A stretch of DNA of 64,000 nt from Candidatus Altimarinota bacterium (GTDB lineage: Bacteria; Patescibacteriota; Gracilibacteria; BD1-5; UBA2023), in contig JABFSX010000009.1 of the NCBI GenBank assembly GCA_013268835.1, positions 62,001 through 126,000 of the forward strand. The letters are read 5' to 3'. The translations under genes were made by a program, and so were the position numbers. How positions within the stretch are numbered: position 1 is the first letter of the stretch; each line of letters begins with the position of its first letter. Below are positions 52,502 through 64,000 of the stretch, in pieces. The notes beneath the pieces were generated by a model that had not been told where the DNA came from, made no database searches, and saw only the letters and a list, made by a program, of their open reading frames with translations.

Positions 52502-53416
52502 TTATACGAGTTTATAGTTTTCTTCGAGAGCTTTGATACGATTCGTAAGGGATGGATGTGTAGAGAGCCAGCTATCGGGCTCATTTATCATAAATGCTGT
52601 CATTTTTGCATCATTCTGAGGAGTGTGTTCGATTTTCGTCATTTTTTGAAGTCGTTTCAGTCAGGCTACCATACTAGAACGAGATGTGAACTCAGCACCT
52701 CCGATGTCTGCACGATATTCACGGATACGGGAAAACCACATAATAACAAATGAAGCAAGGAGTCAGAATATGATCTGAAAAACCATCGAAATCCCCAGTT
52801 GAGCAAAATATCCGATAGTTTCACCATCTTCCTCATCTTTTGCGAGTACAGCAACTACAGCTCGAGTAGCCAGATGGGTGAGAACAATAACGAATGTGTT
52901 CATCACTCCTTGGATGAGAGTGAGTGTTACCATATCACCATTGAGAATATGTGCCATCTCATGACCTATAACTCCTTCGATTTCATTTTTTTCCATTTGT
53001 TCTAGGAGTCCAGTAGATACTGCTACGAGGGATTTATTCTTACTTGATCCTGTAGCAAACGCATTAGGTTCTGCGGACTCATAGTATCCAACTTCTGGCA
53101 TTGTTATATTTTTTGCCTGAGCGATACGTTCCACGGTATTCCATACTGATTGGAGTTTGATATTTCCAGATACTGATCAGGCATCAATCAGGACAATATT
53201 ATATGCTTTTTTTGCACTCCAACGAGAGATAAGGAGGGAAATGAATGAACCACCAAAACCAAGTATAGCAGCATATATAAGGAGTTGGACTATTCCTCCA
53301 TTCGAAGCAAGGATACCAGGATAGAATATATTTATCACTGACATCACAATAGAGAGGAGTGCAAGCACTGCCATATTGGTCAGAAGGAAGAAGAAGATTC
53401 TTTTAAAGAATTGCAT
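52502..53416 (-). CDS. htpX: membrane metalloprotease HtpX
   Basis: A 304-residue frame from ATG 53416 to TAA 52504-52502. Two N-terminal spans are followed by P[16 protein letters not shown] near residue 108, zinc motif H-E-M-A-H near residue 152, two more spans, E-Y-R-A-D-I-G-G-A near residue 224 (third ligand) and W-L-S-T-H-P-S near the end. All HtpX blocks are present. It degrades damaged membrane proteins. At least four TGA codons interrupt the standard frame. Confidence 0.95.
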
Positions 53417-53548
53417 AGAAAATTTGTTATGAGAATAAGTATTATATTGATGAAATATAAAAATCAATATCTTTTTTGTATAAATATTTGCATCAATAGG
53501 AAAAGTGTATATAGTGTGTTAAGTATTACTTTTCTAACTTTTATATAT

Positions 53549-53800
53549 ATGTTTGGATCAAAAAAAGCTGATAAAGCGCCAGCTCCTGCACATATGGGTG
53601 TTAAGATGCATGGTTCTGTTACTGTCTGAACAAAAGGACAGATTGTAATTCCCAAGGATGTTCGTGATATGCTCGATATCACTGATGGGGATACACTTAT
53701 GACTATGACAAAATATGGTAAATTTGTTGGCTTTATAAAGGCTGAGGATATGTCAGATTTCATAGATCTCCTCAAAACAGAGTGTAATATTCAAAATTAA
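53549..53800 (+). CDS. AbrB/SpoVT-type DNA-binding protein (83 aa)
   Basis: Short protein with G-S-V-T-V-G-T-K-G-Q-I-V-I-P-K-D-V-R-D-M-L-D-I near residues 22-44, the swapped-hairpin AbrB motif; the Gly before Thr-Lys-Gly is TGA. The first 20 residues are Lys/Ala/Pro-rich. An in-frame ATG at 53411 would give a longer N-terminus, but it overlaps the htpX start region and the shorter start fits the family. It precedes the RND pump operon by 60 bp and could regulate it, or act as an antitoxin; no toxin gene is adjacent. Confidence 0.8.
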
Positions 53801-53859
53801 ATACTCTTTTTTTAAAATTGTACATTCGCACAAAAACCCATTATCTTAAAATTTTTTTT

Positions 53860-55698
53860 ATGAAGCCTCTTATTGCAATTATTCTCATATCAACAGTATT
53901 TCTCTCGAGTTGTGGAACATCGGTAGTTCTCACTCCAACTGAAGTACAAAAAACTCCATTTGTCGTCGATACGTATACCGTATGACAAGAACAGTCAGTT
54001 GTTTCTATCCAAAAATCGGGACGAATCACGGCAAGTTCAACACTTACTCTTACAGCTCAATGAGCTGGAGAGATATCAAAATTATCTGTTCGTGAGGGTC
54101 AATCAGTAAAAGCTGGAACAGTTATTGCTACACTCAAGGATACTCAAAATAACTATGACCTGAGATATTCTCAGGCCCAAAATACTCTCAAAGTGCAAAA
54201 TGCAGGAATAGAGACTACTCGTATTAATCTTGAGCAAGCAGTTGATAATGCTCGTATCGGATATGAGCGAGCTACTCAGTCCTATGAGACACTCACTGGA
54301 AAAAACGCTCTTGCAGCCGATACACTTGCAAATTCAAATTCTAAGACTCTTGATGGTTACAATGAGAGCTACAAGACATACCTTTCTGATACTGAGCGTA
54401 TCATGACACAGATGCTCTATGAGGCAGATAAGATTCTTGGTATTACTACCAATTTTCAATATGCCAATGATAGCTGGGAACCCTATCTTGGTACTCGTGT
54501 TGGAAATTCACAGTCACTTGCCAATAATGAGTGGAATAGTACCTACTCTTTGCGAGGTGATCTCAGGGCACGTATAGAAAAATCAAAAACAATTAATCTC
54601 ATTAATCCAGCTGAAGATTTTGAATTCATAACAAAGAGTTATGAGCAATCACGTAAACTTGCAGATGCGATGCTCTATATGTTACAAAATAGTGTTGTAT
54701 GAGGTGGACTCCCTCAGGAACTCCTCAGTGGATGGGTAGCATCATGGAATGGACAAAGAACAACGGTACAGGCATCTGAGTGAGCGTACAATGGTTGGAG
54801 AGCTCAGACACTTACTTTTTTTAAAGGATATAAAAATACAGAGCTTGCGACTAAGCTTGCTTTAGCAAGCTTATCTCGTTCCCTTACTGCAGAAGAGCTC
54901 GCGAGTGTAAATGCAACAACCGATCTTAAGATCTCTTATGAAAATGCTCGTATCGATATGAAAGATAAGGTAGAAAATGCTCGATTATCTCTGGAGCAAG
55001 CCAAAAAATCATATGAAACAACACAATCTCTGCGTGATGCTACACTCATACAGCTTGATGCAAATAAGGAAAATGCCAAGATAGCTCTTGCTCAGGCAGA
55101 GCGAGACTATGCAAAACTCCGAGTTACTGCTCCAGTAGATGGTATTATTTCACGAGTAATTGCTAATGTATGACAATCAGTGAATGTGGGGTCACAGATT
55201 GCTGATTTTACGGGAAAACAACCACAGATGATAATAGATATTGAACCAAGCCTAGTGTCTAATCTTGTAATTGGTCAATCAGTGACAGTTATAGTTGAAG
55301 ATAAGACACTTTCAGGAGTTATCACGGCTCTTTCTAGTGTTGCAAATGTAAATCTGCTTTCAACAGTGAGAATCGCAATTCCAGAATGACAATCATATAT
55401 CTGAAAGAGTGCTGTAATAAACTTTTTACCTGAAAATAAGATAGACTGAAGTGGCGTATTAACTCTTCCTCTTGATTCTGTATCGATAGTCTCAGAAGGT
55501 GAATGAGAGATTTATATATATACTGGTACGGGTATGGTTAGAAAAACAGTAAAAATATGAAAAACTCTTGGTAATACTATAGAAATCAATGATATTATCA
55601 GTAATGGAACTGAAATTATTCTCACGAATATGAATAATTATGATGCGAATAAACAGAATATAGAAAAAAGAACCCAGAGTTGAACTCTAAATAATTAG
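53860..55698 (+). CDS. RND efflux adaptor (membrane fusion lipoprotein)
   Basis: A 612-residue lipoprotein: signal peptide with lipobox L-S-S-C (Cys 18). A biotinyl/lipoyl-like half (G-E-I-S-K-L-S-V-R-E-G-Q-S-V-K-A-G) near residue 70 is followed by a very long helical hairpin (about residues 110-420), the second half-motif L-R-V-T-A-P-V-D-G-I-I-S-R near residue 422, and a beta-barrel domain. The hairpin is longer than in usual adaptors and holds an inserted region. Read through at least twelve TGA codons. It works with the RND transporter encoded next. Confidence 0.85.
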
Positions 55699-55777
55699 AA
55701 TATAAAAGAGTTATTTCTTTGTATTTTTAATCTTTAAAATTATATATACCTATCAAGGGTACTAAACTTTATATATT

Positions 55778-58700
55778 ATGTCCCGTCTTACTGACATTAC
55801 TGCCAAACTCGAATCTTGATTTCTTGGATTCTGGGTTCGAAAATATCGTATTTCCTATCTCATAGTTCTTCTTGTGCTTATGATGTGACTTTTATCAGTT
55901 ATGTCTATTCCAAAAGAATCGAGCCCATCAATCAAGCTTGGGATGATCTCAATTACCACAGTATATCTCGGTACAAATCCTGAAGATATAGATAAGCTTA
56001 TTACAGATAAGGTATACAAAGAAATAAAAGATATCAAATGAGTTGATAAGATTACTTCCAGTTCATCGCTCGGTATATCCAGTATTATTATTACTACAAA
56101 AACAAGTGCAAACGTCAAGGACGTTATGGATGATGTGAGGAATGCCGTAAATAAAATAACTCTTCCTACAGATGCCAAGTCTCCTGTAATTACTGAAATT
56201 GAAACAAATACAAAAACAGCATTTAGCGTTCTTGTGTATGATCCAACAAATAATTCCAGTCGAGCACTTTTAATAGATAGAGCAATCAAGCTACAAAAAG
56301 TCCTAAAAACAGTAAGTGGAGTTGAAAGTATTGATCTTTCAGCTGGCGGTGCATGAGGAAGATCAGCCTCGATTTGAGGGGGAGGAAGTAACAGTACTAC
56401 CTATGATGTAAATATTATCATACCAGAGGATAAGCTTAGTGCCCTTGGGCTCACACTTTCGAGTATCGCAGGTGTAATTCGAAGTTTTAATCTTGATCAG
56501 CCAATCGGAAATTTTGCTCTTGGAGATAAAAAATATGATTATCGAATAGAATGAAAGAATCAGAAATCTCTCGATTTTCTTGATACCCCAATTACTATTC
56601 CTGGTTCTGCGCAGATTCGTCTTGGTGATATCGCTCGTATCGAGAGAAAGTACAAGAGTGATGCAATCACTGAAGTTATCATTGGTTCTGGAGGTAATAT
56701 ATATAGTAATGTATGACTTACAATTAATAAGAGTGATGCAGGAAATCTCTTTACCGTAAGTGATGCAGCAAAGAAAGAAATTGAATCAGTATTTGTAAAA
56801 GATCCAGAATTCCAAAATCTCAAATTTCTCTATATCTCTGATCTTGCTGATACAATCCGTGATGACTATGTAGGGCTTTTTCATGAGGCAATTACCACTC
56901 TTATACTAGTATTTATTACTATGTATATATTTGTAGGATTCATGGATTCTCTTTTTGCAACACTCACTCTTCCTCTTGCATTCCTATCAACCTTTATTTT
57001 ATTATATTCATTCGGGTATAGTCTCAACTTCCTAACAAACTTTTCACTTATCTTATCGTTTGGTATAGCGGTAGATACGATTATCGTGATTGTACAGGCA
57101 GCGAGTGCCAAGGTAAGGATTGGGTATGAGCCTCGTAGTGCCATTATGCTAGCTCTCCGTGAATATGCTATTCCGATTATCGCTGGAGTCTCAACAACTA
57201 TCGTTGTATTTGTTCCGATGATGGCACTCCCTGGTATTCTCGGTAAATTCTTGGCCTATATTCCTATCACAATTTTCTGAGTTTTAGCTACGGGTCTTGT
57301 ACTTGCTATTACAGTGAATAGTGCCCTGTATCTTCTTTTTGTAAGAAAAAAAACAAGCTATGTTGATAATGTTCATGCTCTCGAATATGCAACAGATGAA
57401 GAAAAAGAGCTTCTCAGTATAGAGCGGGAAGGGAAGATCCGAATCAATGAAGGGAAGGCTCCTTTTCGGACTCGAATGATTCATCGTTTTATTGAAGACT
57501 ATAAAGTAATATTGACGTATTTTCTTAAAAATACTTTCCTAAGACGACTTTCTATAATTGTTCCAATTATATTGTTTGTACTTGGACTTGTTTTTATTGC
57601 CCCAAATGTTGGTGTTGAGATATTCCCAAGTGATGATAATAATGTCATGACATATGCTATCGAGTGACCTGTTGGTACTCGGACAGAGCTCATGCATGAT
57701 ATGATTTGAGAGTTGCCAATATATTTCAAATGATTCCCAGAAATCAAACAGATTACTCTATCAACCAATGGAAATATAGTAAATCTCACAATCGAGTTGC
57801 AAAAGAAGGCACTCAGAAAATCACTTGGACAAAAAGATGTATTTGCTCTTGAAAAAATATGGAATGAATCACTCTCTCATCTTGAGCAAAAATGACTCAA
57901 AATCACTGGATGAGCCGTAAAATGAGGTCCTCCAGGTGGTAAAGCAGTTGGACTAAAGATTGTATCAGATTCATCTGAGAATCTCCCTACTCTCATCAAA
58001 GTTGCAAAAGAGTTCAAGGAATATCTAAAAACAGTACCTGGAACTAAAAATGTTTCTGTATCATCACAGGATACACCTGGACAATTTGTATTTAGACTTA
58101 ACAAGGATCTCTTGGCGCTCTATGGTATTCCAGCTTCACTCATATATCAGACTATATCTACCAATATGAATGGTATAACAGTAGGGAGCATAGAAGATAA
58201 TGGTGATGATATGAATATCATTCTCAAGAGTGATAGGTTTATTCAAGAAGCGAAGATGGAAGATATTCTTGGTATATCATTTGCAGTGTGACCAACTACA
58301 TACAAGGTGGGAAATTTTATTGATACCAAAGTACAAAATGCTATTGCCAGTGTTAATAGAGAAAATGGAAAAGTACAGATTACTGTAGAATGAGATCTTA
58401 ATCTTGGTGTTGATACACTTTCGACACAGGCAAGTTTTCAGAAATATGCTGACGCATATAATTTTCCAGTAGGAATAACCTATAAGGTTGGAGGGGAGAC
58501 TGATAGTAATAAAGAGCTCATAATTGCAATGGCTACAGCCTTTATACTCGCACTTATGGTAATTTTTGCCATTCTCACTCTTATGTTTGATAGCTTTTCT
58601 CAACCATTTATCATATTCTATTCGGTATTTATGGCGCTTCCGTTTGTTATGCTTGGTCTTCTTATAACAAACAATCAGTTTTCCATGCCGTTTGCTATTG

Positions 58701-59071
58701 GATTCATTGCATTTACAGGAATCGCAATCAATCACGGAATTATCCTTATTGATGCTATCAATATCAATCTCGCAAAGAAAATGGAAGGATTTACTGCACT
58801 TATCGAAGCTGGTTCATCTCGACTTGAGCCAATGACTCTCACAACGATTGCAACTGCGGTTGGTATGATTCCAGTAGCCCTCAAGGATCGATTCTGGTCA
58901 GGTATGGGATGGACAATTATATTTGGAATCATGGCAGCATCCTTTCTTACACTTTTTGTAGTAAAAGGGATCTATTATGAACTCTATATCGCAGAACATG
59001 AAGGTGTTATCGCTAAAATAAAAAGAAAATTAAGAGAGCGAAAGGGACGAAGGGTAAAAAAAGAAGACTAA
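55778..59071 (+). CDS. RND-family efflux transporter
   Basis: A 1097-residue frame with many TGA codons. The AcrB/MexB topology is visible: a first span, a large periplasmic part with P-x-x-I-K-L-G-M-I-S-I-T-T-V-Y-L-G near residue 56, spans from about residue 365 (E-A-I-T-T-L-I-L-V), A-V-D-T-I-I-V-I-V in span 4 (one Asp in place of the usual D-D pair), a second periplasmic half, and the final span bundle with G-I-A-I-N-H-G-I-I-L-I-D. Drives substrate export by proton antiport. No TolC-like outer channel is encoded nearby. Confidence 0.92.
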
Positions 59072-59103
59072 GCTCCATATATCTATTATTAATTCAATAT
59101 TCT

Positions 59104-60312
59104 ATGTTCCTTATTTTGGCGACAGCATTTTTGGATATTCTCTGAATGTCGCTATTTCTTCCGATGCTTCCAAATATTATAGCCAGTTTCGGAGTCAATC
59201 CTTCGTGGAGTGGTTATACACAGGCTGTGTATGCTTGTGGTATGTTTATAGGTGGACTTTTTTTCTGAAAACTCTCAGATACATATGGTCGTAAAAAAAT
59301 CCTCTCGTTTACGAGTATTATTAATTTTGTGAGTTATATCATCATGCTCGTGAGTGTATGGAAACTGACAGAGCAGTTAAATACAGCATCATTAACATCA
59401 GATACTATTGATATAGGTGTGAGCTTGATTGATGTATTTCATTGATTCACCCCGATGTTTGTGTTATTTCTGGTGGCTCGATTTGTTGGTGGTCTTGGTG
59501 GGTCGTGATTTGGAGTTATTCAGGCCTATATATCTGATATATCAAGTCCAAAGGATAAAACAAAAAATATGGGACTTATAGGGGCAGCCTTTGGTCTTGC
59601 TTTTCTGATTGGTCCTGCACTTTCCGGGCTTCTTTCCCAGGTTGTCAGTATTCATATGATCTTGATTCTTTGTAGTCTTGTTATTGCGTTGAATGTGCTC
59701 TCTATTTGGGTATTTCTCAAGGAACCAGTAAAACATATTCATACTGAAGAAATTCATCTCGCAGATTTTCATTTTTCTCGTACCGTGATTGTTCTCCTTA
59801 TTCTTTCTTGTGGAGCTACTCTTGGCTTCTCTGCAGTACAATCAATGTCAGGTCAGTTTTATGCAGATAGATTTCATTTTAATATTACTCAAATTGGATA
59901 TACCATGGCAATGGTTTGATTTATCGCAATAGTATACCAATGATTTCTTATCAAATATATTCGTGCCTATTTTGATGAAATTATCATGATTCGACTCGCT
60001 TTTTTTATTCTTATGTTTAGCTTTATTTGATTAGCCCTTAATAATAATCAATACGTATTATTTTTCTGGATAGCACTTTTTCCGATTGGAATGTGAGCAT
60101 TTAATCCATCGATTGGTTCACTTATAGCACAAAAAGCAGGAAAGGAGGTATGAAAGGTTATGTGATATAACACCTCCATACAGAGTATAGGTCAGATTTT
60201 TTGACCTATACTTGCAGGAACGCTCTATGGTATTAATATAGGGTTACCATTTCTTGTATCTGCTGGGATATTCTGAATACTCTGTTTGATATCTATTATA
60301 TGGCTCTCTTAG
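59104..60312 (+). CDS. MFS transporter (drug:H+ antiporter type)
   Basis: A 402-residue protein with twelve predicted spans. Motif A after span 2 reads [11 protein letters not shown] (first Gly by TGA), and span 5 contains G-P-A-L-S-G-L-L as in antiporter motif C. Between the halves lies a charged loop. Several other glycines within spans are TGA. It follows the RND pump by 33 bp, forming an export locus. Substrate unknown. Confidence 0.9.
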
Positions 60313-60316
60313 ATAT

Positions 60317-60346
60317 AAAAAACCCTGCAAAATTGTAGGGTTTTTT
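60317..60346 (+). terminator. terminator between MFS and DedA genes
   Basis: AAAAAACCCTGCAA and TTGTAGGGTTTTTT form a stem (one G-T) with a short loop between convergent genes; it overlaps the DedA stop codon. Confidence 0.8.
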
Positions 60347-60911
60347 ATATTCAGAATATCTTCATAACCTCCTTTCCTCCGTAGATAATTATTCCAACAA
60401 TGAATCATTCCCCGAGTGAGAGAGCAAGGATAAATTTCCAAAAGTTCATTTTTACAGTACCTGCTACATAACAGATAAGATCTGTTGGTACAATAGGGGC
60501 AAAAGACCAGAGTAAAACGGTATAGAATCCATAGGTTTCAATAGCTTTTTTTACCTTGATGCTGTGGGTATGATTCTCAAATAGACTATCAAATCCCATA
60601 AAGTCAGAGAATCTATATATCAGAATTCCAGAGAAGATGATTCCAAGCATTGAAATCAGAAATACTAGAAGTGGGCTATGTGGAAAAAATAGTACTCCAA
60701 CAAAGACAAGAGGAAGACTTGGTATGAGTACAAGTCATCGTATAAATGATGCTAAAATAAAGGCTATGAGTGCCCAAGAGCCAAATGATTGGAAAAATCT
60801 AAGAAGCTCATTGGGATCAAGAAGTTCTTTATGGAAATGTATCCATATGCCTAGTCAGAGAATCGAGAGTATCCAGAGAATAAAGAGAGATTTTCGAAGT
60901 TTTTTAATCAT
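60345..60911 (-). CDS. DedA/VTT-family membrane protein
   Basis: A 188-residue frame from ATG 60911 to TAA 60347-60345 with four TGA codons. About five spans; the conserved block F-I-R-G-L-V-L-I-P-S-L-P-L-V-F near residue 60 and L-L-W-S-F-A-P-I-V-P-T-D-L-I-C-Y-V-A-G-T near residue 134 match the re-entrant VTT/SNARE-associated domain. Such proteins flip phospholipids or undecaprenyl phosphate. Shorter than DedA of E. coli at the termini. Confidence 0.85.
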
Positions 60912-60978
60912 AGTAGGATGATATAGATGAGTTGCTTTTTGTCAAAAATACGTACTATGAATATATAGTATATTATAT

Positions 60979-61773
60979 ATGGATAAAAAAATATTTTCTC
61001 TCGTTCTTGGTGGTGGTGCTGCTCGATGACTTGCACATATCGGGGTTATTGAGCAGCTTGAAAAAATCGGAGTAGCACCAGTTGAAATATCTGGAACGAG
61101 TATTGGTGCTCTTATTGGTGCCTTCTATGCTGCAGGATATAGTGCAAAAGAGATGAAGAATATCGTACACGAAGTGAGTCTTATGTCATTGGTTGATCTG
61201 GATCTCAAGAATTGACTCCTCAAATGAGCTAAAATAATAAAATTTCTCTGAAAATATCTTGGTGATATGCAATTCTCAGAATTGAAGATTCCACTTTCCA
61301 TTGTTGCTACCGATATTGATACTGGTGAAAAGATTATTTTTCGAGAAGGTCGAGTGATCGACGCTATTCGTGCTTCTATAGGAATTCCAGGAGTTTTTAT
61401 TCCATTTAAACACAAATGAATGCATCTTGTTGATGGTGGTATTATGGAAAATTTACCCATAGGGGTATTACTTACAGATAGTCCTGTTATAGCAGTATCG
61501 GTTCAAATAGATATAAAAAAACGGGTTCGTGTAAAAAAATCATTTTTCTTCCCAAATGGAACTATGCTCTCGAACTCATATGGTGTAATTCGAAAAATGG
61601 TTGGAATTATGATGATCCAAAATGAAATACGATCGATAGAATCTCGATGATCTGTTATACTTATTCGCCCAGAACGTGATGATATTGACTATTATGACTT
61701 CAAAAAAATGAATCTTATGATAGCGGAATGATATCGTTCTTCAGCTCCTCTTTCGGATTACTTTAATTCATAA
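60979..61773 (+). CDS. patatin-like phospholipase
   Basis: A 264-residue protein of the RssA type. The oxyanion motif is G-G-G-A-A-R-G (last Gly TGA) near residue 11, the nucleophile Ser 41 lies in G-T-S-I-G, and the dyad Asp 152 in V-D-G-G. No signal peptide, so it acts inside the cell or at the inner membrane face. Nine TGA codons in total are read as Gly. Lipid acyl hydrolysis is expected. Confidence 0.93.
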
Positions 61774-61783
61774 TTTTTTTAGC

Positions 61784-62041
61784 TTGAAAAGAAAATTTCT
61801 CATCACAAAAAATACGATCATACAAATTTGACTTGTATTTTTTTCTGTTGGATGACTTCTTCTTATTTCTATGAAGTTGCCTGAGTATGGACTGATTATG
61901 AATCTTATTTCTCAGATGTTTTGGCTTCATTCCTCGTATAAAGCTTGGAAAGAAGCAAATCAAATAGGTTTATTTATTAATACAGTTCTTTTTACTATTA
62001 TCACCATCTATGGCATTGTTAATTATTGGTTTCTAAATTAA
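61784..62041 (+). CDS. small three-span membrane protein (85 aa)
   Basis: From a TTG at 61784 (no ATG is available before the first span) to TAA 62039-62041. Three spans with K-L-P-E-Y-G-L-I-M-N-L-I-S-Q-M-F-W-L-H-S-S-Y-K-A-W between them recall small SemiSWEET/PQ-loop-like membrane proteins, but the match is weak. Eleven bases after the patatin gene, thirteen before the DUF84 gene. Confidence 0.55.
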
Positions 62042-62053
62042 TCTTACTTCTCT

Positions 62054-62596
62054 ATGCATTTTGCAATCTGAACTACCAATCGTCCAAAATCTGGAGCTAT
62101 CGAACAGGTTCTCCAAACTTCACCGTATACGGCAGGGAAGGCTACTTTTTCGAATTACAAAGTTTCATCTAGTGTTCCGGATATGCCGATAACTCTTCGA
62201 GATATTCGTACGGGGGCTCGTAACCGAGCGATGCATTGCCGGCGTGAAAAACCTGATGCTGATTACTTTGTATGAATGGAATGATGAGTATATCCAGATA
62301 TAGAAGGGGAGAACTATTGGATTATGGGAGTCGTATATATCGAGAATCGTGATGGTGTTGGGCATTATGGGTATTCATACCATCTTGAGGTACCGAGTGC
62401 CGTCTTAGATCTCCTCTTAGATGGTAGATGACTTGATCTGGAACAGATCATGCACATGCTTGGTGCTGAGGCAAATATCGGTGATTCTGGTGGTTCTCCG
62501 AGTCTCTGGTCGGATGGGATGTTGGTACGCAAGGATGAGTTTATCTTCGCAACACAGGCGGCTCTGGCTCCTTTTTTCAATAGATTTTATTATTAA
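62054..62596 (+). CDS. DUF84/YjjX-like inosine/xanthosine triphosphatase
   Basis: A 180-residue protein starting A-I-G-T-T-N-R-P-K-S-G-A-I (first Gly TGA), then T-G-A-R-N-R-A near residue 54 and D-Y-F-V-G-M-E-G-G-V near residue 69 where three of four glycines are TGA. This is the order of motifs in the DUF84 family, house-cleaning enzymes that hydrolyse non-canonical purine nucleotides (ITP/XTP). Length fits the family. Confidence 0.85.
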
Positions 62597-62608
62597 TCTT
62601 TTAGTTAT

Positions 62609-64000
62609 ATGAAAAACCCATTTTGATTTCTTTTACATCTTGATATTCGTTCATCACTCGAATGAGTGATTCGTCGTTTTCCTCTTTCCCTAGGTATTGT
62701 GCTTATCTTAAGTATATTTTGGTTTTATGTTGTATATTCTGAGACTACTTCAGAATGGATATATCGGAGTATTGTGGTATCTATCGTGACATTTTTTCTT
62801 TCAGTTTGATCGTCGATATTTGCAGAGAATCTTCCACACAAAAAATATACCGCATTCCTTGCCAATATTTTTCCTATTCTATTTGGAGGATTGTTCTATC
62901 TCTCGCTCTATAACATATATGATCCTACTCTTGAGACGATTACCTATATAACACTTACACTATTTGGATTTATTTCCTTTGTGTTTGTGGCTCCTTTTTT
63001 AAAGTCATATTTTGATAATTCTTGAGAGAATATAGTCCATTTTTATAATTATTTTATACTGATTTCTTGGATGTTTTTGATGGCGGTGATCGTTGGTGGA
63101 TCTGTGATGGCGTTAGGCTCTATCGCAATTGGCTCTGTGTTGGCACTTTTTGATATTGCTGATCTGATAGATGAGTGAAAACTTTTTGCGAATTGGGCGA
63201 TCATATCTTTGGTACTCGTGGCACCGATATATGCGATGATACATATTCCAGCTCATAGTGATTTTGAGAAAAATAAATATGAAGAAAATAGATTTTTTTC
63301 ATTTCTCGTTCGGTTTGTTGCCACACCATTTATCTATATTTATTTTATCATTCTCTATGCATATACCCTGAAGGTGCTTATCAATTTTTCAGAGTGGCCA
63401 AAAGGTATTATTAGTTGGATGGTAATAGGATTTACAGCATTTGGATATATGATCTATATCTTCTCAAAGGCATATGAATCCAATAGTAAAATAATCTCTA
63501 TTTTTAGAAAATATTTTTCATATGCAGTACTCCCCCAGGTATGTATGTTATTCTATGCTATATATATTCGTATTGCTCAATATGATATTACGATGAATCG
63601 ATATTTTGTTGTAATATTCTGACTCTGGCTTACTATCATTTCTCTATATTTTGTATTTTCGAAAGCGAGATTTCTCTCGATTATACCTGTTTCACTCCTT
63701 GCAATAGTACTCATCATCTCTATAGGTCCATGGTCAGTATACAATCTTCCGATGAGTCGACAGTATGATCGATTGGTGAGGAATCTGGAACAAGCAAATA
63801 TCCTAAAAAATGGAACTATAACTCCACTTGCAAGTCCTAAAGATATCTCAAAAGAGCTCTCTAATGATATCTATTCGGGGATATCATATGTATGTGATTT
63901 TGACAACTGTACCCGTATCAAGGAACTCTTCAAAAATGAGCTCGTAGAGGCAATGCAAAAAGATGAGGAAGATTGGAAAAAATGGAATACAACAACTGGA
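62609..64000 (+). CDS. DUF4153-family membrane protein, 3' end outside window
   Basis: The frame opens at ATG 62609 and is open to the window edge (464 codons) with at least six TGA codons. About ten membrane spans are predicted; the segment L-K-V-L-I-N-F-S-E-W-P-K-G-I-I-S-W-M-V near residue 255 is typical of DUF4153 proteins. A soluble domain begins near residue 385. Role unknown. Confidence 0.8.

Noticed and set aside
1-64000. Insertion sequences, integrases, phage genes
   Set aside because: No transposase, integrase or phage structural motif was seen on either strand with table 25.

Overview
The window is bacterial chromosome of a lineage that reads UGA as glycine (genetic code 25, known from Gracilibacteria/BD1-5 and Absconditabacteria/SR1). 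Glycine positions that are close to invariant are written TGA in many conserved genes: the YchF GASKGEG loop, the RadA G-G-P segment, the DnaE V-G-P-G-R-G stretch, the histidine kinase G2 box, the P-loop of a thymidylate kinase and the MFS motif A. With TGA read as a stop most genes here break up or vanish; with TGA read as Gly and only TAA/TAG as stops, long operons appear. The DNA is AT-rich, genes are packed with gaps of a few bases, Shine-Dalgarno sequences are weak, and there are no transposases, integrases or CRISPR arrays. A tRNA-Gly(UCA), needed for this code, is not in the window.

Layout. 0-4 kb: minus-strand hypothetical genes and a probable Tat substrate. 4-6 kb: recX-radA. 6-8.4 kb: a DUF916-like and a WxL-like secreted protein. 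8.4-12.8 kb: two thymidylate-kinase-like genes with a holB-like gene, an anchored extracytoplasmic protein and tatD. 12.8-16 kb: a fused ADP-forming acyl-CoA synthetase and an acyltransferase. 16-33.6 kb: about 17 kb of one-strand, tightly packed envelope genes: DUF3137, LemA, three tandem membrane/coiled-coil paralogs, an AAA+ ATPase, a DEAH helicase fused to a membrane domain, a voltage-sensor channel, several membrane proteins, TelA and a TPM-domain protein. This island is the best candidate for an undescribed system.

33.6-37.8 kb: an OmpR-type two-component system and two secreted Spy/CpxP-like proteins. The same promoter motif (two heptamers 11 bp apart, followed by a -10 box) lies before the response regulator and before both secreted proteins, so a small envelope-stress regulon can be read from the sequence. 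37.8-45.9 kb: deaD with a long structured leader, dnaE, ychF and a YcxB-like protein. 45.9-47.6 kb: a candidate non-coding RNA, tRNA-Ser, tRNA-Gly and a pair of short structured repeats beside the tRNAs. 47.7-53.8 kb: ftsK, a kinase-like gene with a frameshift at an A9 tract, map, htpX and an AbrB-like regulator. 53.8-64 kb: an RND pump with lipoprotein adaptor, an MFS transporter, a DedA protein, a patatin-like lipase, a DUF84 house-cleaning NTPase and the start of a DUF4153 protein.

The content suggests a small-genome, fermentative, host-associated cell that spends much coding capacity on its surface. Functions are inferred from motifs recognised by eye; no database search was possible.
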